This document shows, in pieces, positions 23,201 through 38,606 of a DNA stretch of 64,000 nt. Source of the DNA: Fratercula arctica. Lineage: Eukaryota > Chordata > Aves > Charadriiformes > Alcidae. The notes beneath the pieces were generated by a model. It worked only from the letters and a program-made list of their open reading frames with translations. It was not told the DNA's origin and did not search any database. Location of the stretch: the NCBI GenBank assembly GCA_947846985.1, contig CANTUZ010000001.1, positions 112,113,757-112,177,756 on the forward strand. Direction: 5' to 3'. Both the position numbers and the translations under genes were made by a program. The stretch's first letter is position 1. Each line of letters starts with the position of its first letter.

Positions 23201-26200
23201 ATCAAAAGCAAGAAAATAAAAAAATCTCTTCCAGATAACTTCAGACACGCCACTAGCTTAATAAAACTAATAAAGGGGACCACATACATCGAAATGAGTG
23301 GAATGCAACAAAATTATTTCAATGTAGTTTGTAGACTAATTCCCATACCTCAGAGTACTTTAACATTGTTTCCACCCAAAATGCAATGAAAAACTCAAAG
23401 AAAATATATATACAGGCACTATTTAAAACAAACCGGAAATATATATTTCAACTTTTTTTTTTTTCCTCAGGCATGAAAATTAAGGGATCAAACTAATACG
23501 GCCTTTACTCCAATAAAAAGACTTCAAGAAAACTTAATTAATACAGATGATACTGTTCTATTACCTGTCAAGGGACAACAAGTGTTAATGATAATTGTGA
23601 AACTAAAATGTAAAGCAACCGGAAGACAGAATTAACATCTATCAGATTTTCACATCTATATGGTTCAGTTCAAAGTAATGCTGAACTGGCATTAGGCATA
23701 AAAATAAAAGTTGCTCTAAAACACCTTACAAAGAACTGATCAGTAACAGATGCATTGAATAAGTAAGTAAGTACGTAAGAACCTTTCAAATACCTGTTTT
23801 TAGCAAGCTATTAAAAATCAATTCATCTGAAATGTAACCTATCAAATGCTAGTGCTTGAAAATGGCAAATAGATTCCTTTGTTATTATAAAATTAATAGC
23901 ATAAATTCTGACTATGTGCTACTTTCTGTTACTAGGAATATTCAACTTTGAATGGGAATCCTGTTCCAGTAAAGTTAAAAAAAAATAAAAAAAATAAAAA
24001 GGACAGTGATTTCACTGTAGCCACAGTTCTCATTTTGAATTCACATTTGTTTCACCTATATAAGAACTGAACTTATCTCCCTACCTCAAATGCATTGCGA
24101 ATCAACCACTCTCTTTACCAGCAAAGTGTTGGCACATGCTGAAATTGGATTCAAAAGTGCAACACCTTGCATGTACGAGAAAGTTTTCCTTTATCTAATT
24201 CTTGACTTAAGTTGTTTTTCCTGTACAGGGCTTGTTGTTCCTCTAGATAATCAAAGGATCACGAAGTTGTCATCAGATGTAAAAGGCCACTGCGTGCTAA
24301 CTCTCTGATTTTGGAAAAAAACATCAACATCAGTTGCTGAAATGGCCATGGAAGATCTAGCCTCATGTCTGTATCTGTTAGCTATCACAAGCTGTGTTAT
24401 TTAGGAAGATAAGTCTTAATAACTTCTGATAAAACTCAGCCCTTCTGCTGGGAAAACAACTTAAAAAAATAATATTCTTTTTAATATTCAATTTAGTTAC
24501 AGAAGTAGAAATACCAGTGGTGGGAAATTATAAACCCTAAGGGAGAACTTGATGCAAATGCCAGGTGAGAAAGTGCAGTTTGGTCAAAAAACAATGCTGA
24601 CTTTTTGTTAAACATTATTATTTCATTTTTTTAAATAAAGTATTGAGTTGTCCCTCACAGCTGCCTCAGATCTGAATGGAGCTTTTTAAGTAAAAGAATT
24701 CTTACCTAAAGAAAAATGAGAATTACATTTGGACTTGGTATTAATTGCACATGTTAAAGCATAGAAATACAGCAAGTTTGCACTGTTCTGTTTGTGTGAG
24801 CTTAAGGTAGAAAACATAACTATATGCACACTGCTGCCAACTTTCATGGTTTTATCAAAAGCTGCAGTGTATTTGGTGTTTTCCTCTGAGGCTAGGGTCA
24901 GAGACTCACGTGAGCTCCCACGTTTGCTTAATGTGCAACAGAAAACCATCAGAGCAAATCTCTTGCAAAACATGGGAGTTTGAAAAGTCACATGATTTTG
25001 CAGTGCTTGAGGTTAGTAATACTTATGTGAAGCTTTATGAAAAGGGTAATACTGGAAACAGAAACCATTCACTTTAAGAAAATACAGTCTCTGGTATCAG
25101 CTAAACTCCCTGTACAGATGAACCATTTACCAGTTTGCTACTCATCATGTATTACAAACCACTACTAAAGCTGAATGGTTTAATACATGGGTTTTATTAA
25201 ACTATCTAAAAATATCACTTTGCCTTCCTAGCTGTCAAGCATTGTCATAGTCATCTTTCTGGTTTTTCTTTGCAAATACATTGTCCAAGCTACATCTATG
25301 GTGCAAAATCAACTCAAATAACTGGAGCCAAGTTAATTTGCTTCATTGTCTGCCTAACAGGTGCCTCCTTCCTCAGTCTCAGTGTATCTGATATTATGGC
25401 TCAGTTAAGCCCCACGATTATGCATGCCATTTAATGGCACTTCCTCAGCCCAGATTCCTGGTGTGCAAACACAGCCAATGGTTACTTTACTGACTTATCA
25501 GGCATTCTTTAACCGATAAAAAGATCATTCAGACCTGTTTTGCACTTGAGAAGAGCTGCTTTTTGTTAATAATAATGGAAGAGATTTCAAATGCCCAAGA
25601 GAAAGTTAGAGAGAAAAATCAATGGAATCTGCATTCTCAGCACAGCTCAATTTCTTGGAAATATCTCCCTTTGTGTTATCTCTACTCAAATAATGATTCA
25701 TACGTATATTTACAAAGTAATCCAGAGTACAAGAATTCACTACTCCTTATTTCCTTCTGAAAGATACTGCATACAGTCCTGCAGTTAAGAGTCCATATTA
25801 GATTTTTCTCATTAATACATCCTTAGAGGTTTCATAGTCACCTATGCCAGCATGTATTTTAGAAATTTGTGCTCATTTTAAGCAGAGAGAAAGAGAGAGG
25901 GAGGTGTTCATTGCTATTTCAAATGAATGATCTTCAGTTCGGTTCTTTGGCAGTGAACTGAGTGTACTGAGCTGGGGTGTTGAGTGGTTTGGAGGTTTGC
26001 TAAGTTCAGTTCTAACTGAAACCAACATGCAGAAAACTTTTGGGGTGTTCTTTTGTCCAGTCCTCACCAGGCATTTATTCAAAGCAATTGTCTATCTTCC
26101 TTTACGCTGACACTGTGTGTACAGTAGAAAATATATAATACAGATGTCTATAAAGCTTTGACTATCTTTCCTCAAAATGCCTCTGTTTGTTTCATGGGCA

Positions 26201-29200
26201 ATGTGTTCAGAGGTATGCTTAAGTTGGATTTCATTTGTGTTAAGTGTTTGTTTTCTTTATCAAGATTCTTAAAATTTTAGCTTTATAATTCTCTTTCAGT
26301 CATGAGCAAAGTGTTCTTTGTTTACTAAACTTGATGGATTTTTTCCTGACTTCAGAGTTTTAAAGATGTCAGCTTTATTTCTACTGTCAGCGCTGCCGGG
26401 TACCTCCAGCACAACAAAAATTGTTTGCACTTTAAACGTGTTGATGGAAATGCTTGTAATGTGATAATTTGCATTAGGTGTCAGAAATGACCATGTACTT
26501 ACATCTAATACCTTTGCAAGTAAGTGCAAGAAATATAAAATCACCATGGTGGAGGTCTGCTGGAATCAAACCTTTTCCACCTGTCAGAGCCATCAGTAGA
26601 ACATAGTCAAATTATCAGTCATCATTTTGTAGTGTATTTAAAAAAAATTAAGAAATCAACCATCTTAAAAATCAGTATTCAGTTGCTTATTTGCTTTTAG
26701 TGGAAGTCAACAGCATTGAAAGTATCAATGCTACGTTACTTTAACCAGTCTCGTCAAAAAATGACTATATCGATAATCGCATGGCAGTCATCGCTGTTGA
26801 GAGATTTGTGAAAGGGCCAATTCAAAATTTCTTGAAAGTTTTACTAAAATAAGAATAACCTAAACATGAAAAGTGGTAATACTGGATACCAGAGACCCTG
26901 CCTCAAAATGCTAATACTCAAGTGACAAAACTGTTAGAAATCTACGGTTTGCTGAAGCAAAAAATAATCACACTTCAGTGGTCTCTTAGCTAACTCTAGA
27001 GTATTCATATTTTAGACAAGAATTACTATTTCTTAACTGACATAGTACTTAGAAACAAAGTAAAAGGTATGCATGAGGAACAATGAAAAATAAAGGAAAA
27101 TAATATTCTATATCACCAGATTTTTTCCTCTCCTTTGCACATCATACAGAAGTGATGTATTTATTAGAGAGCTTTAGGAAGAACCATAGTTTCTAACTTG
27201 ATTTTCAAGTCCTTTAAAGATTTTTGAAATGCCTAGTTCTAAATCACATGGATATTATTCTGTTAGCTGATACGAATGCAAGTGGAAAATGTAATATTTT
27301 TTGGTGGCTGGTTTCATCATGTTCTGCTGTACAGAAACTGTGGGAGTGTGTCATTTCCAGACATGTTTACAGTGTCTTCAAAACATGAAGATAATCTTAA
27401 ACATCATTGATAGATATGTTTATCAAGCAAACCAGCCATATTTTAACTCTTCAGTAGCAATAGTGGTAAGTTATTAATAATTGTTCCTTAGATTAAAAGT
27501 CTCTGATTTGATCTTCTTGAATTTAAAGTCTGACTGCGTTCAGTCTATTTCTTTGAAATATCTATTTTTCACTGCTCCCAGAAAAAAACCCACATTTTTC
27601 TAGCCACTGCTCCCTCTCCAGATGCTTTCCAATTTCTCTTTCCAATTTTTCTTTCTTTACTTGAGCAGCTTTTTTATTTGCACGAGTACCTATGCACACA
27701 TTAATTCCCGAACTCCCAATTTTACTCCTCTGTTCCTACCCTCTCATTTTCTCTAGTCCATTTGACAGAGTGGAAGATTTCCTTCTCCAACTTTTTATCT
27801 GCCTTGAACACCTTCCTGGGTGTTTTTTTAGATTATTAAATTTCTTCTCCTTCTACCCTCTAAGTGTTCTCATCCTGTCTCTTTAACATATGATCTCATT
27901 CACTTTGAAACCCGTATCAACGTCAGAAAAGTCCTACTCACAAATACTATTTCATTGCTCATCTACCTTCTAATACTGCTTTTATTTTTGCCCTTTCTTT
28001 CTGGTTGTACTCATAGCAATAAGCCTAATACACTAAATCAAAATGCTCTTTCCTTCTTTCCAGGAACAAAACTTTGATAAATCAAGATGAGTTACCTTAT
28101 TTCATCCTTTTAAGCTATGGACTATGTATCTTCACATACATCATGTATATTTTAGTGAAAAACTCATATATTTGCACTGAAAAGGCAGTGTTAGCTCTAG
28201 TTTCTAAATCTCTGTACCCTTGTTTTCCTCTATGTTTTTACAGTGTCAAAACAATGCAAGTAATCAATAAGTACATTGCTGTTTCTTGTATCAGGCTTTG
28301 CTCATAGCTAACAGATTTATATTATGTTTCATCTTCTGCTCTTTGTCTAAATGTCTGTGGGTGGAAATCTAAGAAGACAGAGAAAGCTATGTGCCTATTA
28401 AATTTACAACATAATGTACTGTATAGCACAAGATAACCTTTATTTATGCCTAACAAGAGCCTAATCAACATACATTACTGAAATTAGTTCTTATTCTTTG
28501 CATGCTAAATATGTATCATATTTAAGGGAAAACCAAAGTCGTGTAACAAGTGTACACTAAATTACACTGATTCGGCATACAGTAGACACTTTAAATTGAG
28601 TATATGGCAACTTCCACTGATTTGATATTCTGTCAGGTTGTTAGGAATGGCAGAAGTATACATTAAGCAGGGAAATGCCTGATTTATGTTACTTTTTCCT
28701 GTTGTCTGCCTCTACTGCTGTATCCATTTTGCAGACCTACTGAATGCTAAACGAATGTAAGCTGTATTTCTAAATGCACCCATTTTTATGATCAGCTTAA
28801 GCCATCATTTACATAATGGCTGAATTTGACTTGGAGGCTTTCAAGGGAATTGCAATCTATTCCGTAGGGTAACTGGACAAAATTACCACTGCTTTGAACT
28901 GCAGAATTCGATGCTGTCATTATTACTAATTCAAACTCGTTCCAACTACTTCTACTACAAATACCTAATTTGTATATATAGGCTACTTGAAGGCCTATAA
29001 TTTAAAAAAAAAATAATAATATGGTAGCATTACAGAATTATGGTCAGATATTTATTCTGATATGCTTACAGTACTGTCCGAGAAGACATTCTGGAATGGA
29101 GATATTTATCACTAGAGTGACGACAGTTTCATTAAGTCTTTAGTACTTTAGGCTACGTATAACCTTTTTGGTAGAAGTTCCATATAATTAGCCAACAGTC

Positions 29201-32200
29201 ACAAAAATATTACTGTTCCCACTGCCGACCCATCATATTCTAGAGGCATACCAGGCACATTTTTGACTTAAAATGAACACTACATTAAGATCTTTTATTG
29301 TTGCACTCGTAAGTGAGACACGTATCTTACTTTGTTTTCCTTTTTCTGTATTAGGTTTTGGGGTGGGCTTTTTTACATATTTTAACCCACATTTTTGCTA
29401 ATACTAAAAACACTAGAGTAACTTCCATTTTCAGAACACTGCAATTTATTTTTGTTCACTGTTTAAGACCTTTGTGAATTTTTTTTTGTCATTGAATAGG
29501 AACTAGAACGTTAACCAAGGCATCCTGAATAAGAATTTGAGAACAAAGAAACAACATGCTTAGTTCCAAACAAATATACCAACATGGGAAAAAAAAAAAA
29601 AAGAGGCTGACTGTTTCAGAGTATTTCATTCCATACTGCATGTGAAACATCGTCTTTTCATATCCTGTCCAAAACTGTACAACTGTGAGCAACCCACAGA
29701 ATCACAGAAAATAACATTTTGAGATATGGGTTGCACAACACAGACAACTCAGTATTCATGCACTGGTCAGCTCTATTACTATAGCACAGACACAGACTAC
29801 CAAACTTGTTTACAAAAAAATTTCAAATTAAGACTAATTACACCTCACAAATGACGGGAATTCTCTATTCAGGAATATCAGGTATTTCGAAATACATTTT
29901 CAGCAGAAGCCAAAATGAAAAACAGAAAGGGAAAGATTACAACTAGAATATTTTGCAATATTTTCAGTAACATTTTCAAGAAAAATTGCCACTATGCACA
30001 GAATTCACTGACTCTTGTCCTTCATTTTAGACACTCACTATGTAAGTGAGATTGCACTGCAGTTTGGAAGAGGTAGTTGAGCAGACAAGCACAAGCAAAC
30101 CACAGCAAGACATCTGACCGACGTGTCATATTGTTATCATTTCAGGTGCTTACTGAATGGTTAAGTCCGGAAATGTGTGTTTATCCAGTTTATTGAGAGT
30201 ATTCTAATTTAGATCAAGGTGACACACAACACCATGCACACAGGGTGTGCATGGGGGAGAAATAGATTTCTCTTGGAACTGAACAACCAGAAATCAAAGT
30301 TTTGTGGGAAATCAATGCAATTTAAAGTCTTCAGTGAACTTCCACAGGAAGGCTGAGAAACTTACTTTTCAAAACTGTGTCTGTTACGGGCAATCTATAT
30401 AGATTACTACAAATAGGCCTGCAGTTTGGATCACTGTAGTGGATATAGCTTTTGTACAAGGCACCTACGGAGAACATCACTGTTAAAAGAAATAAGAATT
30501 TTACAGGCAATATAACATTTCAAAAACCACTTGAAATTATTCCTTCCCTATATTCTGACTGAGACATATGCATTCTCCTATTACATTTGTTCAAACTTTT
30601 ATCTTGAAGACATATTGCCTTACATCCCACAAGAGAATCACTCTAATTTTACTATTTTTGAAAGCTTATACAGTTCTATGAGGAGAGGAAGTAAAAAAAA
30701 GAAAAAATAAAAGGTTTTACAGTAGTGGAATATGAGTACAGGTACCAGGTACTGCATGAGTTTAAGAGGAATAGATGGAGGATTAGATGTACAACATCTG
30801 CTCTGTCTTCTCATCTCACATCGTCACTGTATGATGTAGTTCCTTCTCTCTCATCTTATTTTGATACAAGAGCATTGGACCTTACGTCTCATCAGTGATG
30901 AATGTGGCCTCATCTAAATGACAGAGAGAAACATGTTTTTAGTATCAGCCAAAATACTATTTTGAATGGCTTTTTTTCCTCAATGTCACAAATACCCCCC
31001 AACAAGATGAACAAAGTGTACAATACTATTTTCTTAGCTTCTTTGATAAAGCTCAGTGAAACTTACAAGTTGTTGCTGGATTTACTATCATACATGTAAC
31101 TAGCATCTCTCAATCGCATTTTTAAACTAATCGGGGTGCGTAACTTATGTCATACTTACAGATGCAATAGAAACGCTGTTTGCTGCTACATGTAAAACTC
31201 CGACAGATGATAAGGTATTGTTTGATCCCTGACGTTTATCTTGCCAGGATGTAGGGACCTGATGAGCCCTGTGTAGCCACCTAATATAGACTATTTTAGA
31301 GTAAGGATGTAGCTGCAGCTGCAGCTCAGAAGATAGAAATTGTGAACCAAAGTTTCCCATACAGTCAGTAAGGAGAAAGATGATTTGACCACCTAAATAG
31401 AAGCCTACAATGCAAAGCCTTACTTAATGCAAAACCCCCTTAGACATCTGTTAGTTTCTTTAGAACTATCTAATACCAAAAAAGGATCATTTAATGCTCT
31501 GTGCCACACAATTCTGCATATGTCTCCAGCCTTACTGGTCAAGTAAGACTGCTCGTTATGGAATGAGCAGAAGAACGGTACCCAGAATAGATGTGTTTCA
31601 TAAACTAAAGGAATATTTCTGAGGCTACCAGGTTACTGCAAGCACATGAACTGCTTGGATTTTGTTCATAACTTGTAAATGAAAGCTTTTATGACTTTAA
31701 TTAAACACATCCACTCTACGCTGTCTACTGCCTTCCTTATGGTACACACACTTTGGCCTTTCGCACTAAAAATACGTTTATGGTAGTACTCACAAAAATA
31801 AAGTGCTGTGTTAGGGTGGGCACAGAGTCCTGCCAAACAAAATACGTGCCAATTGAACCTACCCTACAAGACATTTTCTACCGTAAATTTAGTCTTTGAA
31901 AATACCCTTCATGACAGCAGTCCTCCTGTGGAAAGCAATTTTGTTAGTATTTGCAGTTTGTAATCTATGAAGAAAATCAGTCCATTTACATTCTGATTCT
32001 AGCTGATACTCTCTGAAAGACCATTTTATTTTAAAAGCACTTTTTAATACAATGTCTGAGGAAACTTTTAAAAAAAAAAAAGCTTAAATACTTCAAACTC
32101 TCTGATTTTTTTAGGAATTAGATTCAATTGAGCTTTAACAATTTTGTAAAACACAATGGGGGAAACTACTTTCACCTGTAGCTTTAAGGGAAAGTGAAGA

Positions 32201-35200
32201 CTTCAATGTCTCCAGTATTTCTGTTTCTGCTACATGGACAAGTTCTGTAATCCACTTTTTGTCATCTTCAATAGCAGTAGAGGGCTGGCAGCTTACTTGA
32301 AAAGCAACCTTTTTTTGGTTTTTATTTTATTTTGCTTGGATAGCTAAAAAAACCAATTTTTTGTTGTTGAGCTCTGCAGATTAGATAATAGTTTTATGTA
32401 AAGTAGCTTTTAATATTCATCAAGTCGTACATAATAGCTGTTAGTGCTTTTAAATGAGAGATTAGATACTGGTCTTTTACACTGTCCTGCCAGCAGCATT
32501 TGTGATTTTTTATGTATGTCTGAATAGTGTTAACAGTACTAAGAGACAGACATATTGTATACACAATATGCTCTATTATATGAAGTTAAGTGACCTTCAA
32601 AAGCTTGCCGCTTTTTAAAAATGCTGCAGGAATTTCTGTAGCATATTTTCTATCTTGTTGGGATTTTTTTCTTAAATGAGATGCTTGTTTATCAAATAAA
32701 ATTTGAAAAAACTTTATACATACTTGTGTATCCGTTTAGTTTTGTCTGATGTATTTATAGATAAATTTATTAATAAATACATTTGAAAACAGATGGAATT
32801 TCTTTCAATTTCTGGAATCTATATGATTTGCTAACTGTTTAGCAGTTATTCTAGGGTATATTTATGACTGAATAGTTTAATACAATTAGTATTGGATCCT
32901 CTTATTTGAGTGCACACCTACTCATAGAACAAATCAGAAGTAATACAGAAAAGTTATTTTAGCCATAGAAAAATCATATTCTGTTGTGACAAAATGTAGA
33001 TGAACAAGTTATTGTTTGATAAGTTTGTCCTAAGTTCTTTCCTGTACACCAGTTTTTTTAGGATATTGGGCCTTCAGACTGATGAAATGTGGCAAAGCTA
33101 TGTTTTAAGTACCTGCAACTGTTGTCAACTACAGCTAAATACTTCTTCCCTTGTGTTTCACATATGTTGAGTTCTCAGGCTTTACCAGATTCTGTATGAT
33201 AACTGATGAAACACTCAAAACTCTGACAGGCTACAGAGAGCTCCACAGTAGATTGCCTAAGTCTGAAACACCTATGTTCTAATCTTCATTCACTAGCCAC
33301 ACTGAACACACAGAAGGTTTTACCAGGAAGATTTCTTACTAAGATATCACGAGCTCTCCTTGTTGGCACAACTAGAAGCAGCTACGTTTTGATAGTGCTG
33401 AGCAAAGCAATGCTGAACAGGGCTCCTGGGACATGGTTTTGATTCTCCTTATAAGCCTCTGAGCTGCTCTACAGGGCCCGCCAGGAGGGCAGTTGGCACG
33501 GTGCACTCCCTGCAAAACACACCTGGAGAAGACAGCAGTCATGCCCCTGTCATTCCCCAAAAGACTCAGTGGTGAAACCCTTCTTCCCTTACAGCATACA
33601 CACTCAACTCTCTCGCTTCTCATTTGTGTGTCCTAATCACTAACTTACATGGTTTTTTTTCCCTTTGTTCCTTGTTTTATGGGGATGGGGGGAAAAGACA
33701 CTCCTAGTCAAGTTTAGCTATTCTTCTTTAAATAGAATAAGTGAAAGAGAAGAGTGAGCAATGGCTGGTCAGGCAGTCTACCGCTAAGGACGCTCGCTTG
33801 GGAAGAGAGGAAGTTCCAATTTCTTCTATGATCTCTATTAAATACATCAAAATAGCAACAGTAGAGAAGAAAGAGATTTCAACCCTCCTTCTGTGTGAGT
33901 ATGCCAAACCCACATCTCTGTCATTCCTTTTGGGTCTGCCATGACATGTGTTTCACATCGCGCAAACCTCTTTTATTAGACTCCATTTCATCAACTACGA
34001 GCAATACTTCCTGCATTGATCTCACTTCCTACATAAAAATCACAGAGCTAAGATGAGGATTTGATCTGTGTCACTGAAATTCATATCAATTTGCACTCCC
34101 AGGGTGTTCAGACGCTCTCTGAACAAGAGGAAGTCTGGAAAGCACGTGCCTCATTACTGTGCCATGAAGCAATACCGATTAATTCCTCCCTTGCCTTAAT
34201 GCCTGTGTGTCTCAAAGCCATTACTGTTGATCCAGGGTTTGTAGCAAATAGAAGACTTTAATGGTAATTCATGTATCTCATTTTCACCCTATATGCCAGT
34301 ACTGCAAAAAGGCACTCCCCTGGCAGAGTAAAGTGATCCTGTCAGTCTACAGATGGCTTCAGCTGCCACCCACGATGTTTCAGTAGGGCATCCCATAATC
34401 CTCACCTTCTGGCACCAAAACCTATAAGCAGCTATCATTTCAGAAAGTCATGAGGTAATGTCTGATGCTTTCAGAGTCAAGTTGTTTCCCTCTGTTGGAA
34501 GCTTGTTCTTGTACTGGCTCCAGGAACAGGCCTTTTCACTTTCTGGGACTTTGTTCAGAAGCTATAGTATTTTTAAGAAGTTTAATACGATAGGCACTGA
34601 ATCATTCCTAGAGTAGCATTCTTTTCACCAATTCTTTATTAACTGTACTTCTTCTGAAGTTGGACATATGCCCGTTCCTTTGTAAAGAAATCGAGTTGTT
34701 TCTGTCACAGCAGGCAGTTCTCAGCAAGCTTTAGATCCTATTCCCCACCCTCACTATACGCTAGACAATTTAACATGTTTCTCTCACAGGGACTGTACAC
34801 GAGGATAATAAATGACTAGCCATTCCAAATCCTGCTGTGCCTCTGGCATTTTCCTCTTGATGATCTCAAGAGCACTATTAACACCAAATATACACCTGTG
34901 GCTAAGAGATAAAATAGCAAAGTACCTTCTTCCCTTGGAAGAATGCCTTGCAGCACAAGACTCATTAATCTCCCAACTATTTTGTTTGGGTGCTCCCAAC
35001 CACGCATTTAAGAACTAGTCTACATTTCATCTGATACACAAAGCAACACTCAATTAAAACTGTGTTTTCCTCTAAAATACCACCCACCCCCACACACACC
35101 CCTTTTCTAAATCTTCTGGAACTGGAAGGTCTGTATCGTAAAATTTTCATTTAATTGTAATTGAACATCAACCAAGGAATGACAGAAGCACTGTTTCCCT

Positions 35201-38200
35201 GGGATCACCAAGACCAATTTTTTTCCCAGTCTCATTTGAGAGAAGTGCCAAGTTATAAATTTGTTGGTGTAGTCAGGCAGTCCCAGAGCGTGCCTGACCC
35301 CCTGGTACTGACAAAGTACTAGGTATCAACTTTGCTATTTTCCTGTTACAGGGAATGCTTTTGCAATTCAAGCATGCTGGGCAACATCTGCTGAAGCTGC
35401 TACCGTCTCTCTCTTTTTATGTGCCACAATAATCTGCTTCCTGTGGAAAATATAGTGCCAAATGGAGAGAAAAGAAGGCCAGATCAAAAGGGGGAAAATG
35501 GGCAAAATTTGTGCAGGGGTTTGAAGTTTAACACAAGTGAAGACGAAAGAACAGGCAAGCAGATGAGTGTCTCTGTTATCGGTCTCACCAATGCTGCTTA
35601 TGTCTCTGCCAACTTGCTTAACTAATCTTCCCACCATTCAGTAGGTTGACACCAAAAACAAACCACAGCAGCTGCAAAGCATGCATAAAAATGCTGGAAT
35701 TCAAATCTCTAGATGATAATGCAATACAATAGCACAGTCTTAATTCTTCCTCTTGTCTATTTATTATGGCAAGGCTAGCAACGAACCATTCCAAGCAAAC
35801 AGTGCCAGCTCAGAGGGCAGAGTTAAGGAAAATTTAATAAACTGAGCTAGCTAGGAAAACAGGAGTGGTAAAGGTGAAAGGCAGCAATTTCTGACAAAGA
35901 TTAGAATCTATCAGAGAAATTGCTACCATTGGAAAAAGCAGTTGAGAAAAACTAAGGTAATTCTGCCAGGCGAGGCCTCTTCTGCCGCACCCTGCCTCTG
36001 GGCTGGCTTAGGGATGCAAATTCCTTCACAGACCTTGCCGGTCTTCACCAGATTTTGCTTTTACAGTTCCAGTTTACAAGACAGTGCCAGGACTGTCACC
36101 ATTCATCCTGTTTCCTTCTCAGTGACCCTGGGGAAAGGTGAAGGCTGGGACAGGGAGATAAGTAAGAAAATAGTAAAATAAATAGTGTTTTATGGAACTG
36201 CATCTCCCACACGGCATACTTCATACATCCCGTACCTGTCCTTAACCCAGAAAACATAGTATCTCCCCATTCATCAGACTTCAAACAACATTTACACTTT
36301 TTTTGTCTATGTCAAGCAGATTAAAACCCTCTTTTGCTGTATATTTATCCTTCATCTGACTGTTGTTAACTTGTTTCTGCTCGGTATCAGCTCACAATGC
36401 CAACCCAGCCTGCAAACATGACAATTTCACCAACCTCAGCCCAGCTGACAGCATTGCAGAGGGTGTCTCCCATTGCCCTGCTCTGCCTCTTGTCATACAC
36501 AGTTTCCTCCCCTTGACTGAGGGGTTCCAGCACAACTCTTCATTTTTGGAAGAGGCTTCTTCCAGGTTCTTATTCCCTGTCCCAGGAGTCTATCCTTACT
36601 CTTTCATCCCAAGATTTCTCCTCATTAAGCCAACTACACATAGGGATTTCACCCTTGCCTGCCAGTTTCATCATATTCTGATTAACACATAGCCTCTTTA
36701 CCCAATTTGTAAACTAATCCTTTGGACACCTCTCTTCTATAATGACGCCACGTTATAGATTAAGGATGACTGCATTTAAGCCCTCTAACCTGAAAAGGGA
36801 CAAGCCATCCTGTTAGGGTACAGAGATGGTGGAACACGTGAAAATGGAAACTTGTAGATTAGGACCAAGAGTGAAGTCACGTGCATTTAGAGAGCTTCTT
36901 TGGTTAAAAAATACCACCACGCGCAAAATAAACCCCTGCTCTCATTTCCTGTATCAACTAAAAATTAGGCCTCATTATGCTCATTAACAAGTAAAATCAG
37001 ATCCAGCTCCACTGACTAGCTGAAGTAATATGGACAGTAACAATTGATCCACGGAAGTCTTTTGAACTACACTGTCATTTTTCCCAATTTCATTCACTCG
37101 CATATGGCTAATGACTGCAAAATATGTTACTGTAAAACATATGTTGCATTTGGCTCTCCCCACGTACATTTTCCTCACCACACTTGATGACCTTGCTGTT
37201 GACTATGCTGCATTCTTCTGTCAAAGACAAGGATTCAGAAATACTGTATTTGTGATTATTAATTTCTTGTCTCATATTCCTATCAACTCTACTTAATGAT
37301 TTATTTTCCTTTGATTAACTTGAAAACTATTATTAGCTAGCTGTATTTGCTACCTATATTATTACATCAGGAAGCTTTTGCACATAAGAAACCAGTGACT
37401 CGGTCGTCCTTGATGTGCTCCTGTTTATCAGTCTCAGATTTGCAATAATTCCTGCCAAATCCGCCCTCCTTTGTTTCCCAAGCTTTTAGCTCTCCTAGTA
37501 GGAAAGTGCTCTCATAAATTGTGCTTCGTTTGGGGATAAAATATTCATCAAACTTCTCCATTATTATTTCATAATCATTTCCATCATCTTCATACTTAAA
37601 TGCTAAGGTTTAAAATATTTGTTCTGCCTTCATCCCCTTGACATACATAAAGGCAGCATAGCTACGCTTCCTTGCCCTGTGCTTCCAGCTCTATGGCTAT
37701 CCTGTGGCGGGTCAAGCACTACTTCCTGTCAGGACAAGCTCCTGAACAGCTAAACACAAAATGATGATCCAGGATGATCCATTTCTTCTTTTATCCTAAA
37801 TATATACTTATCTTCCTTGTTTTACTAAGTAACTTTACTAAGGAAGTCCCTTATCAAAGAAGTCAAATAACTAGTTAGATTAAAAAGAAAAACAAAACCA
37901 AAAACCAACATGCACACAAAAAAACCCCATCAAAACAACACTTCTGTCAAATGCTGTTTGTCCCTCTGCAAGTGTCTAGCTAGTTATTTGACTTTCTTCC
38001 ACATAACAAAAACATAATAAAGAACTAATCCCACTCCAACACTCAGAGCTATCTCAGCTTTATCGGTGATGCCTCTCAACATTAGTACTTCAGAACCACC
38101 ATTTTAACAGTCACCAAAATTCATTTCATGAGCTGTTCTTTACAACTTCTAGTCACATATTTCTTGATATACCGACGAAAGAGAACTTCGTCTGTACATG

Positions 38201-38573
38201 AGTGGCCTCCTTTAAGACTCTAGTAAATTACATTTAGTTTCTTTGTAAATAATTTTTACTAGATTCATCTGCCTTTTCAAAGAAACCAAGCAGACCATCA
38301 TTCATTCACAAACTGAAATTCAATGTGTATTTTGTGTTTCTCCAGGAGCCAGCACTGCCAGATCTTTTGTGGATTTCCTCACAGTTGTTTTGCTGAGATA
38401 GTATTGTCCACATCCACTGACAGCAGTCAAAATAAGCCTTATCCATAATAGGCTTAATGTTTGAGCCAGAACCTGACTCCTCCAAGGGGGAGTTAATATC
38501 ATTAAGCATCAGAATAATTCAGGATGTCACTTGTTGGGGCTGTACTTCTGACGAGTACAGGCCATTATACCCC

Positions 38574-38606
38574 TGTGCGTGTGTGTGCGTGTGCGCACAC
38601 GCATGC
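38574..38606. repeat. Z-DNA-type alternating tract containing an 18-bp palindrome
   Basis: Purine and pyrimidine alternate without a break for 33 bases, with TG/CA and CG steps. Inside it, TGCGTGTGCGCACACGCA at 38,586-38,603 is a perfect 18-bp palindrome. Alternating (CG/TG) DNA is the classic Z-forming sequence, and the palindrome also permits a cruciform. CpG steps are otherwise scarce in this region. The function is unknown. Confidence 0.85.
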
